From positions 310,001 through 374,000 of the forward strand of contig OZ252050.1 in NCBI GenBank assembly GCA_965247975.1: DNA of 64,000 nucleotides, given 5' to 3'. The stretch's first letter is position 1, and every line of letters begins with the position of its first letter. Positions 17,866 through 25,538 of this stretch are shown here, piece after piece. Below the pieces are notes generated by a model. It worked only from the letters and a program-made list of their open reading frames with translations. It had not been told where the DNA came from and did not search any database. Both the position numbers and the translations under genes were made by a program. The stretch is from Taishania sp965247975 (lineage in GTDB: Bacteria > Bacteroidota > Bacteroidia > Flavobacteriales_D > Crocinitomicaceae).

Positions 17866-17889
17866 AAATTTTGTTTTACTTTCAATAAC

Positions 17890-17921
17890 CAAATATATAA
17901 GAAAAAACACACTTTACTCAA
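17890..17921 (-). promoter_or_regulatory. Bacteroidota-type promoter of the secreted protease
   Basis: TTG (17921-17919), a 21-nt spacer and TATATTTG (17897-17890) on the minus strand match the -33/-7 consensus (TTG-N19-21-TAnnTTTG). This is the best full promoter match in the window and leaves a leader of about 20 nt. Confidence 0.6.
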
Positions 17922-18050
17922 TAATTGATACAAAAGGTTCATAATTTCAGCTAGAAATCTTTTAACCTTGGATTGTTAATGCTTGTTAATATTAGGTGTC
18001 ATTTGATTTGTCATTCTTTGATACTTGACCTTTTTTGTTTTTATCTTTCT

Positions 18051-18058
18051 TATTTTTG
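18051..18058 (+). promoter_or_regulatory. Candidate -7 box directly before the OmpR-type gene
   Basis: TATTTTTG ends 4 nt before the ATG. If used, the transcript would be leaderless or nearly so. The sequence is AT-rich and no properly spaced -33 TTG is present. Confidence 0.3.
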
Positions 18059-18062
18059 AAGC

Positions 18063-18752
18063 ATGCAAAAGATTTGTATAGTAGAGGATGAATTTGCCAT
18101 TGCCGAAGCACTGATTCTTAATCTTGAATTGGAAGGGTTTTCGGTGCAACATTTCGCTAGTGGCGGAGATGCAATGAAGTGTTTGAACACTTTGGCCGAA
18201 GCGTCTCTGGTGATTTTGGATGTCATGTTGCCTGAATTCAACGGGATTGATATTTGCATCAAATTGCGCGAATTTTCAGATGTGCCGGTGTTGTTTTTGT
18301 CAGCAAAAGGAACAACTAGCGATAAAATTGTTGGGTTGAAAAGTGGTGGAACGGATTATTTGAGCAAACCTTTTGATTTGGAGGAATTGCTTTTGAGAGT
18401 AAATATCCTCGCACGAAAAAGCACAATTCTTGAATTAAATAGCATTCAAATTGGAAGTAGATTGGTCGATTTTAAAACGTACGAAGTGTGCGATTTGAAC
18501 CATCAATTGATTACATCACTTTCAAAAAAGGAAATAGCTTTACTTCAATTTTTTATTGAAAAAGAAAATGAAGTTGTGTCTAGGGATGAAATTCTAGACA
18601 ATGTTTGGGGAGCTGAGCAGTATCCAACTTCCCGTACGATTGATAACTTCATTCTGACTTTTAGAAAATTGTTCGAAGAAAATCCAAAGGAGCCAAATCT
18701 CTTTCACTCCATTCGTGGTGTAGGATATCGATATACGAAATCGGAAAATTAA
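18063..18752 (+). CDS. OmpR/PhoB-family response regulator (orphan)
   Basis: A 229-residue two-domain regulator. The receiver has E8/D9, phospho-acceptor D53 in LVILDVMLP, FLSAKG (switch residue) and YLSKPF. The C-terminal winged helix is Trans_reg_C type (LSKKEIALLQFFIEKENEVVSRDEIL, SRTIDNFILTFRKLFEENP, IRGVGYRY). It should bind DNA as a dimer when phosphorylated. No histidine kinase gene is adjacent, so its partner is encoded elsewhere. The dCMP deaminase and S41 protease genes follow in the same direction and may be co-transcribed. Confidence 0.93.
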   Translation: MQKICIVEDEFAIAEALILNLELEGFSVQHFASGGDAMKCLNTLAEASLVILDVMLPEFNGIDICIKLREFSDVPVLFLSAKGTTSDKIVGLKSGGTDYLSKPFDLEELLLRVNILARKSTILELNSIQIGSRLVDFKTYEVCDLNHQLITSLSKKEIALLQFFIEKENEVVSRDEILDNVWGAEQYPTSRTIDNFILTFRKLFEENPKEPNLFHSIRGVGYRYTKSEN

Positions 18753-18768
18753 AATCTCTAGTAATTAT

Positions 18769-18776
18769 TACTTTTG
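18769..18776 (+). promoter_or_regulatory. Candidate -7 box directly before the dCMP deaminase gene
   Basis: TACTTTTG ends 4 nt before the ATG, the same spacing as at 18058 and 24035. It would give a leaderless message. There is no clear -33 element. Confidence 0.35.
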
Positions 18777-18780
18777 TTGC

Positions 18781-19227
18781 ATGATTGAACAATTAAGCGA
18801 AAAAGAACTTCGTTACCACAAAGCATATTTAAGAATGGCATTGACTTGGGCGGAATTATCTCATTGTCAACGCAAAAAAGTAGGTGCTATTATCGTTAAG
18901 GACGACATGATCATTTCGGATGGCTACAACGGTTCTCCTTCCGGATTTGACAATTGTTGTGAAAACGAAATAGGCGAAACTCATTGGTATGTGTTGCACG
19001 CTGAAGCGAATGCAATTTTAAAAGTAGCAAAATCAACCAATAATTGTCATGGTGCAACGTTGTACCTAACACTTTCTCCTTGCAAAGATTGTAGCAAATT
19101 GATTTTGCAGGCAGGAATTAAACAAGTAGTCTATAATAAAGCGTATAAAGACACATCGGGCATTGATTTTTTACAAAGCGCTGGAATCGATGTCTTATTA
19201 ATTGATGAAACAAGTCATGGGAAATAA
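18781..19227 (+). CDS. Deoxycytidylate (dCMP) deaminase
   Basis: A 148-residue zinc enzyme of the ComEB/dCMP deaminase family, converting dCMP to dUMP for dTTP synthesis. The zinc and proton-shuttle motif HAEANAIL (His and catalytic Glu) and the second zinc motif SPCKDCSKLI are both intact. GYNGSPSGFDNCCE is the family loop before the active site. The C-terminus overlaps the start of the S41 peptidase gene by 11 nt, suggesting coupled expression. Confidence 0.92.
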   Translation: MIEQLSEKELRYHKAYLRMALTWAELSHCQRKKVGAIIVKDDMIISDGYNGSPSGFDNCCENEIGETHWYVLHAEANAILKVAKSTNNCHGATLYLTLSPCKDCSKLILQAGIKQVVYNKAYKDTSGIDFLQSAGIDVLLIDETSHGK

Positions 19228-20806
19228 AAAGCAAGCTATCATTCTACCTCTTGTTCTTGCTGGATGCATGGCTTTGGGTCTTATCATTGGCAGATCAATG
19301 TTGTCGCCAGGTACAGGTTATTCTTCGAATAGTAGTTATGGTGAAATGGAATACCAGAAAATTCAAGATGTTATTCGCATCTTGGATAGTAAGTATGTTG
19401 ACAATGTAGATGGCGATAGTCTTTTTGAATCTGCGATTGGAGACATGTTGCACAAATTAGATCCGCACTCCAATTATATTCCTGCAAAGGATTTGGCGCT
19501 TGCCAATGAACAAATCCAAGGACAATTTGCTGGTGTTGGTGTGCGCTTTTTGATTTTGAGAGATACGATTTGCGTAACCAACGTGATTGAAAATTCCCCA
19601 GCAGAAAAAGCAGGAGTAAAGGCAGGAGATAAAATTATTAAGGTCGATAAAACGATCACCGCACGAAAAAAAGTAACGAATGAAGACGTAATGGCTTTGC
19701 TGAAAGGGCCATCAGGTACAAAAGTAACAGTTACGGTAGTTCGAAATGGCAATAAACTGTCGAAAACATTGACACGTGGAGCGATTCCAATAAATTCTAT
19801 TTTGTCCGCTTACATGATGGATGCTAAAACTGGGTTTATAAAAATTGATCAGTTTTCATTGAATACAACCAAAGAGTTTCGTGATGCTTCTGCTAAATTA
19901 TTAGAGAACGGAATGACAAAAATGGTGCTCGATTTGAGAAATAATGGTGGAGGTGTGCTTCGCTCAGCAACTGAAATTGCCGACGAATTTTTACGTACAA
20001 ATAAAGTCATTGTATCAACAAAAGGAGAGCATTCACGCGAAATGAAATACATGTCAACGAGTGTTGGAGCATTGGAAGATATTAAATTGGTTGTTTTGAT
20101 TAACGAAAACTCAGCCTCTGCAAGTGAAATTTTAGCTGGTGCTTTGCAAGACAATGATCGGGCTACCATTGTTGGTCGCCGTTCGTTTGGTAAAGGTTTG
20201 GTGCAAGAAGATGTTCAATTGCGCGATGGAAGTAATTTACGTTTAACAATTGCTCGCTACTACACGCCAACAGGTCGATGTATCCAAAAAGCGTATAATG
20301 GAAACATGGACGAGTACATGCATGAACAAGTAAATCGTTATGACAATGGAGAATTATACAGACCTGATTCAACCTTGTTTGTTGATTCTCTAAAGTTTAA
20401 AACGCCAAAAGGTAAAATTGTTTACGGAGGCGGAGGAATTATGCCAGATATTTTTGTACCGCTAGACACAACTGGATCGAGTTGGTATTTAGCAGAATTG
20501 CGCTATAGCATGGCATTTCAAAGTTATGCGTTCGATTTTGTACGAAATAAGCGTTCGCAATGGAAAAGCGCAAGTCAATTTGCGAAGACTTTTGTTGTGT
20601 CGGATGATGTGCTCAATTCATTTACATCTTACAGTGCCAAAACATATTCCATTCCATTTGTAGCCCGAGAGTTTAATAGCAGCAAAACACTCATGAAACA
20701 AGTGATGAAAAGCGAAATTGCACGCCAATTATGGACGGAAGATGGATATTACCAAGTGATAAATCAAACGGATAAGGAAGTCTTGAGAGCGCTTAAACTT
20801 TTCTAG
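19217..20806 (+). CDS. Carboxyl-terminal processing protease (S41 family)
   Basis: A 529-residue periplasmic serine protease with an N-terminal signal/anchor (residues 7-25). A PDZ domain (FAGVGVRFLI...GVKAGDKIIKVD, about 100-185) precedes the S41 catalytic domain. The Ser-Lys dyad is S301 in NSASASEILAGAL and K326 in GRRSFGKGLVQ. The C-terminal 130 residues are a family-specific extension. Members trim C-termini of exported proteins or degrade tagged ones. Start codons at 19202 (TTG) and 19205 are possible, but ATG 19217 gives a normal signal sequence. Its stop codon shares CTAG with the stop of the convergent next gene. Confidence 0.93.
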   Translation: MGNKKQAIILPLVLAGCMALGLIIGRSMLSPGTGYSSNSSYGEMEYQKIQDVIRILDSKYVDNVDGDSLFESAIGDMLHKLDPHSNYIPAKDLALANEQIQGQFAGVGVRFLILRDTICVTNVIENSPAEKAGVKAGDKIIKVDKTITARKKVTNEDVMALLKGPSGTKVTVTVVRNGNKLSKTLTRGAIPINSILSAYMMDAKTGFIKIDQFSLNTTKEFRDASAKLLENGMTKMVLDLRNNGGGVLRSATEIADEFLRTNKVIVSTKGEHSREMKYMSTSVGALEDIKLVVLINENSASASEILAGALQDNDRATIVGRRSFGKGLVQEDVQLRDGSNLRLTIARYYTPTGRCIQKAYNGNMDEYMHEQVNRYDNGELYRPDSTLFVDSLKFKTPKGKIVYGGGGIMPDIFVPLDTTGSSWYLAELRYSMAFQSYAFDFVRNKRSQWKSASQFAKTFVVSDDVLNSFTSYSAKTYSIPFVAREFNSSKTLMKQVMKSEIARQLWTEDGYYQVINQTDKEVLRALKLF

Positions 20807-22377
20807 AACTTCATGACAGGCGATGATAGAAGTTTATCCTTGTGTCGGATGGATAAATAGTACATTCCTTTTGAAACCGGTTGATTAAGGTCATTCGTGC
20901 CATCCCAAAAAATGGATTCTTGCTGATAATTTTGAGTTGTCAAGATCGTTTTGATATGTTTTCCTGCAAAGTCGTAAACAGCAATGCTCAAGACGTCACC
21001 AATTTTTAAGTTCTCAATTTCAATTTCTGTCCGAGATTCAAAAGGATTTGGAAATACGCGTAGATCTTTATTCTCTTGACTTAATTCTAGAATGGATGCT
21101 GTTTCTTCATTCATCAACACTTCCATGTCATAGTTCTCATCGCCCGCTTGATAGGCCATAAAATGAAAATAGGCAAGACACATTTCATCGGCGGTATTAA
21201 GTCCTGGATACACGGTGATCGGCGGATAATTTGGGTTGTGCAAATTGCCGACCGTATTATCGTAAACAGCATTGAGTTTTAATCTGGATCCAATTGGAGC
21301 TTTCACAATATTTTTAAAAAAATAAAAATCTTGCCAATGAAAATCCCAATGTGGAATGTCAATCAATTTGAGTGTGTCATCGTTAGCATCCAATCCGAAA
21401 ACCTTAATTGATTTACCCAAAAGATGCATGTGCGGAAAAACGCTTAATAATGAAATATTTGTTAGAGAACCACCACTTGGTGGATATTGCGCATTTACAG
21501 GTGTTAACTGATTTGGCGGAAGTGCGAAACTCCAATTTTCCAAGATGCGCTCAGCCCCAACATTTCGAATATTCGTTTCACCGGGTGGATAGAAGTGAAA
21601 AATGACTTTGGTACTATCAAGTTCCCCAAAACTTCCAGCGGGATAATGCATGGCAAAAACAATGGATGCATTTGCAGGCATGTCCATTCCTAACTTTAGT
21701 GGATCAGAAGAAGGTAAGGTCAAGGGACTACTTCCAGGCGTGTAACCCATGATTAATTTGGCATCCGTCGCTCCTGGTGAAGCACAATCACCTCCAATTG
21801 TATCCGTGACAGAAGCATTGGATGCATCCACATAAATTAAGCAATGATGCACAATTTCTCTGTTGCCCGGCACAATTTCTACAGCTCTAATTTTTCTGCC
21901 CGTTGCAAGACCATTCGGCATAACAAAACAAACATAATCATCTTGCGTTGCCGTTGCTTTACTTGTATAATTTGGGATTTGAACCATTAAATCTCCATTT
22001 CCAAGAATCGATCCTGAGTTATAAACTGGAGGCGGAGGTGTGTTTGCGCTATTTCCTTCAAGCACGCCATTTGTCAACCAATTGAGAACAGTTGTTTTTT
22101 GTGTAGCACTTAACGATCGATTATGGACGTATTGTTGATAGGTATTGCTTGGTGGCCAAGGTGGCATTTTATCCAAGGCAACAGCATCATAAATTGCTGC
22201 AGCCATAGTGCTTGACTCAGAATAAGTCATCAATGAAAATGGAGCTACTCCTCCCGGATTGTGACATTTGGTGCATTTTTCGTAGAAAATTTGAGCAACA
22301 TCATCACTCCAAGTTTGAGCCAAAGTGGAAAGTGATGTTATAAAAAACACAACAATTAAAGAGAATTTAGTTTTCAT
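20803..22377 (-). CDS. T9SS-exported monohaem / copper monooxygenase-like protein
   Basis: A 524-residue secreted protein with a signal peptide ending LSTLAQ. Near the N-terminus is a c-type haem motif CTKCH followed by a Met-rich segment (ALDKMPPWPP) that may give the axial Met. The central part resembles the ascorbate-dependent type II copper monooxygenase fold: REIVHHCLIYVD, FAMHYPAGSFGEL and FPHMHLLGKSIKVFG supply His/Met copper-ligand candidates. The C-terminus is a T9SS sorting domain (LRVFPNPFESRTEIEIEN...). It should therefore act at the cell surface or outside, as a redox enzyme of unknown substrate. The fold assignment is by motif only. Confidence 0.75.
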   Translation of the reverse strand: MKTKFSLIVVFFITSLSTLAQTWSDDVAQIFYEKCTKCHNPGGVAPFSLMTYSESSTMAAAIYDAVALDKMPPWPPSNTYQQYVHNRSLSATQKTTVLNWLTNGVLEGNSANTPPPPVYNSGSILGNGDLMVQIPNYTSKATATQDDYVCFVMPNGLATGRKIRAVEIVPGNREIVHHCLIYVDASNASVTDTIGGDCASPGATDAKLIMGYTPGSSPLTLPSSDPLKLGMDMPANASIVFAMHYPAGSFGELDSTKVIFHFYPPGETNIRNVGAERILENWSFALPPNQLTPVNAQYPPSGGSLTNISLLSVFPHMHLLGKSIKVFGLDANDDTLKLIDIPHWDFHWQDFYFFKNIVKAPIGSRLKLNAVYDNTVGNLHNPNYPPITVYPGLNTADEMCLAYFHFMAYQAGDENYDMEVLMNEETASILELSQENKDLRVFPNPFESRTEIEIENLKIGDVLSIAVYDFAGKHIKTILTTQNYQQESIFWDGTNDLNQPVSKGMYYLSIRHKDKLLSSPVMKF

Positions 22378-22452
22378 CGCACTTTTATAATTGATTATAT
22401 TGTAAGTTTAAGGCTAATTATTGAACTGGCAAAATAAAATTGTTTTATAGCT

Positions 22453-23991
22453 ATGCGTTATTTTTCGTTGCACCAATTAAAAGAACGATTTGGTCATGAA
22501 TTTGATTTAGAATCAATTGACTCCTTTTTACTTCAGGCGAATGAAGATGAAAGAAGGTTTCTGAACCATGTCAATAATACAAATGCAGGTGTTTTTCTTG
22601 GTTGGATTGAACGGATGAAGGGACTTGAGTCCTTGTTGATTTTGCGCAAAACAGATTTGACTTTCAAAGACGAATTGAAAATCCTTGAACATGGACTTTC
22701 CAATGAATTCAAACGGTTTGTCACACCATTTTTAACTCCCAGTTTACTAAATCACGCCAATGAGTCGGAACTGAATACCTCCTTTTCATATTTGCCTTTA
22801 TTAGACAATGATTCGCGCGCAGTAGTTGAAGATCAAGTGTATAAATTAATTGCGAAGCAATTTGATGCGGTCAAGTTAATTCAGAATCAAGAGGTTGGTG
22901 AGGACAAACTCATTGAAGCAACTCAATACGCTGTGAATGATTCAGTTATTGATGTGATAAATACCTTTTCCCGACAATCGTATGCATTGAAAGTGAAGTA
23001 TGTTGATGCTGTTTTGGGAATTGTTAAAGCGAAAAGTTGCACGCTTCGATTGGCGAATTGGATTTTAAAACAACTTGAGAAATTACAACTCAACAGCGAG
23101 CACAATGAGAAAATAAATCAATTGCGAAGCGATTTGAGAGCTGGAAATATTGTGGTTAAAAACACGAATACGCGAAAGGGATTTTCAGTTCCTTTTCGTA
23201 CGGTTTTGATGGGTGTTTTCGTTTTTGGTCTTATCGGGTTGGTGGTGTATTTTTGGATCTTCAAACCTTGGAGCAATCCAGATAAACCAACATTGGCCAA
23301 CAACTCTTCGTATGTAAAATTTTCACCAGAAGAACGGAAAGAAATCGATTCTCTATTGAAAATTATACAACCCAAACGCGATTTTAGTCAAGATGAGTTG
23401 GATTTGGGCACGTACCTTGCGGAAGAATTAGAGCTCGTTTTGCGTACCCCGTTTAAGAATGAAATTGCGGAAAAGTATTACCAAGATTTAAATACCGTTG
23501 GACGCAATGCTGACTTACTACGAAAGGATACATGCATCGCACTTGCGAAAGAAAAAGTGGAAAAATTGCATCCAACCAACATGCTTCCGATGGATCGAAA
23601 AACGGACGGCAACAAAGCGTATATAAAAAACGAATCGGAGTACGATGTACAAATTGTTGTTTTTCAAAATTTCCACAAAGCGATGGTTTATCATACACAT
23701 ATTAAGGAAGGAGGAAATGCCGTTATTCATCTCGAAATTGGCGATTGGTTTATTGTCGTGCCTGGTACAACGCTACAAAATTTCGAATTGCCAAAAGGCT
23801 ATGCGAGCGATGCACCGAGCTCGGATTTTAATGTAAACTTCTGTGAATTGGACATTAATTTTGGTCATGGAATCAACACGTCTTACATTCTCAATGCCAA
23901 TGCGCGTGTCAACTATAAGTTTTTGCTTGTTGGATCTCCCACCGAACAATTTGAAGTAATTGATATCCATGGTGTGCTTGATGTGCAATGA
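22453..23991 (+). CDS. Unknown single-pass membrane protein
   Basis: A 512-residue protein that I do not recognise. The first 240 residues are helical and charged, without a signal peptide. A single transmembrane segment lies at about 255-275 (MGVFVFGLIGLVVYFWIF), flanked by basic residues (RKGFSVPFRT), so the N-terminal half should be cytosolic. The C-terminal 235 residues hold a Lys/Glu-rich helical part and a beta-rich end (IGDWFIVVPGTTLQNF, CELDINFGHGI). The topology, with a cytosolic helical domain and an external beta domain, is like that of anti-sigma or sensor proteins, but no family motif supports that. It stands alone ahead of the DUF4286-rsmA pair. Confidence 0.6.
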   Translation: MRYFSLHQLKERFGHEFDLESIDSFLLQANEDERRFLNHVNNTNAGVFLGWIERMKGLESLLILRKTDLTFKDELKILEHGLSNEFKRFVTPFLTPSLLNHANESELNTSFSYLPLLDNDSRAVVEDQVYKLIAKQFDAVKLIQNQEVGEDKLIEATQYAVNDSVIDVINTFSRQSYALKVKYVDAVLGIVKAKSCTLRLANWILKQLEKLQLNSEHNEKINQLRSDLRAGNIVVKNTNTRKGFSVPFRTVLMGVFVFGLIGLVVYFWIFKPWSNPDKPTLANNSSYVKFSPEERKEIDSLLKIIQPKRDFSQDELDLGTYLAEELELVLRTPFKNEIAEKYYQDLNTVGRNADLLRKDTCIALAKEKVEKLHPTNMLPMDRKTDGNKAYIKNESEYDVQIVVFQNFHKAMVYHTHIKEGGNAVIHLEIGDWFIVVPGTTLQNFELPKGYASDAPSSDFNVNFCELDINFGHGINTSYILNANARVNYKFLLVGSPTEQFEVIDIHGVLDVQ

Positions 23992-24027
23992 TGTTTCGTG
24001 TTCGATCGGTGTTAATTTCTTTATCCT

Positions 24028-24035
24028 TAATTTTG
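24028..24035 (+). promoter_or_regulatory. Candidate -7 box directly before the DUF4286 gene
   Basis: TAATTTTG ends 4 nt before the ATG, a third case of this spacing in the window. No clear -33 element. Confidence 0.35.
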
Positions 24036-24039
24036 TTCC

Positions 24040-24354
24040 ATGATTTTATACAATGTTACTGTAAGTCTTGATCCGCAAATAGAACATGAGTGGATTGAAT
24101 GGATGCGTTTGAAACACATTCCAGATGTCATGAACACAGGTTGTTTTTTGGAAAGTCGCTTGAGTCGCGTGCATGGTGAAGAAGAAGGTGGCGTTACGTA
24201 TGCTATTTCCTACGTTGCTGAAAGTCACGATAAATACGATGAGTACAAGGCGGTGCATGCCCCCGAATTACAAAAAGAACATGGCGATAAATTTGCAGGT
24301 TCGTTTGCGGCTTTTCGCACGATTTTAAGCATTTTGGAGGAATTCAAAGCATGA
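24040..24354 (+). CDS. DUF4286 family protein
   Basis: A 104-residue small cytosolic protein matching DUF4286 (MILYNVTVSLDP at the start, HIPDVMNTGCFLESRL, and the C-terminal HAPELQKEHGDKFAG). It is probably a ferredoxin-like (dimeric alpha/beta barrel) fold, function unknown. The stop overlaps the rsmA start by 4 nt (ATGA), so the two should be co-translated. The link with an rRNA methyltransferase may be functional or only a shared operon. Confidence 0.85.
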   Translation: MILYNVTVSLDPQIEHEWIEWMRLKHIPDVMNTGCFLESRLSRVHGEEEGGVTYAISYVAESHDKYDEYKAVHAPELQKEHGDKFAGSFAAFRTILSILEEFKA

Positions 24355-25127
24355 AAGTAGCGCCAAAAAAACACCTCGGTCAGCATTTTTTAACGGATAA
24401 AAACATTTGCCAAAAAATTGCACTTCAATACAAAAAGCACCAAGATTGCAAACGCGTTTTAGAGATTGGACCTGGAATGGGTGCATTGACTGAATTCTTA
24501 CTTCAAGACAAAGAGGTGGAAGTTTCTGTGATGGAAATTGACCGAGATTCTGTAAAGTACTTGAAGGAAAACGTTCCTGAGTTAGGCGATCGGATTTACG
24601 AAGCAGATTTCTTGAAAACAGATCTTCAAAAACACATGGGAACAGAACCTTTTGCGGTTGTTGGTAATTTCCCATACAATATTTCATCCCAAATTCTCTT
24701 TCGCTGTTTGGATTATCGCAACCAAATTCCTGAAATTATGGGCATGTTCCAAAAGGAAGTTGCCTTGCGTATTGCTGAAAAACCAGGTTCAAAACAATAT
24801 GGAATCATCAGTGTGCTTTTACAGGCATTTTACGACATTGAATATTGTTTCACGGTCGATGAACACGTTTTCAATCCGCCACCAAAAGTAAAGTCAGGTG
24901 TCATTCGTTGCACACGTAACGCACGAGATGTATTTCCATGCAGCGAAAAATTGTTCATTCAAGTGGTAAAAGTTGGATTTAATCAACGGCGAAAAACGCT
25001 AAGAAATTCATTGAAATCCATCATTGGAGCTAGAGAATTTGATCATCCATTTTTAACGCTTCGACCAGAAGTTTTGAGTGTGGATCAGTTTATTGAGTTG
25101 ACGCAAGCGATAGAGGAGTTGGATTAG
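24351..25127 (+). CDS. rsmA: 16S rRNA dimethyladenosine transferase RsmA (KsgA)
   Basis: This 258-residue SAM-dependent enzyme dimethylates two adjacent adenines (A1518/A1519 in E. coli numbering) in helix 45 of 16S rRNA, a late step of small-subunit assembly. KKHLGQHFL at the N-terminus, SAM motif I VLEIGPGMGALT (residues 37-46) and the catalytic NFPY motif (106-109) are intact, and the C-terminal helical domain has the RRKTLRNSL motif. Length is normal. Loss of this methylation gives kasugamycin resistance. It is the last core gene before the defence island. Confidence 0.97.
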   Translation: MKVAPKKHLGQHFLTDKNICQKIALQYKKHQDCKRVLEIGPGMGALTEFLLQDKEVEVSVMEIDRDSVKYLKENVPELGDRIYEADFLKTDLQKHMGTEPFAVVGNFPYNISSQILFRCLDYRNQIPEIMGMFQKEVALRIAEKPGSKQYGIISVLLQAFYDIEYCFTVDEHVFNPPPKVKSGVIRCTRNARDVFPCSEKLFIQVVKVGFNQRRKTLRNSLKSIIGAREFDHPFLTLRPEVLSVDQFIELTQAIEELD

Positions 25128-25149
25128 GAGTTTCTCCAACCTCATTTTC

Positions 25150-25521
25150 TCAATCCAATTGAACTTCTAGTTTTTTTTCTTTGAGGTCGATGTGAAACCA
25201 AGTTTGGGGATCGTTGGTAGAAAAACAGTCTGTGATGGGTAAGTTTCTAGCTAGTTTGCTGAGTGATTTTTTGCCAAATTTTAGAGTTAATTCAAATGCT
25301 GTTTGACCATCTTTTCCGATAATTGCTTTGCCTGTAGTTTGTCTTTTATCGTTAATAAACTTTTGAATGTAATGGGCTTCAGGCAGATCGAGAATGATGC
25401 CATCGCACCAAAAGCCTTTTAACTCAGGTTCATTTAGTTGTTCAAATATTTTGCAGATTTTATATTACCTGCCGGTGCAGCTAGCGCGGTCCAGCAGTTG
25501 AAGAAATTCTTGGTTAAGCAT
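25150..25521 (-). pseudogene. Decayed gene for a small hypothetical protein
   Basis: The minus strand reads from ATG 25521 as MLNQEFLQLLDRASCTGR, then meets an in-frame TAA (25467-25465). It then continues open for 104 codons to TGA 25152-25150 with protein-like composition (GFWCDGIILDLPEAHYIQKF, GKAIIGKDGQTAFELTL). There is no start codon in the second part. Across the stop, the neighbouring frame reads AAPAGNIKSA, so two compensating 1-nt indels would restore one protein of about 123 residues. It is either a real pseudogene or two sequencing errors. I recognise no family. It sits 17 nt downstream of hsdR at the edge of the island. Confidence 0.65.
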
Positions 25522-25538
25522 TTGAATGTGTTTGTTTT

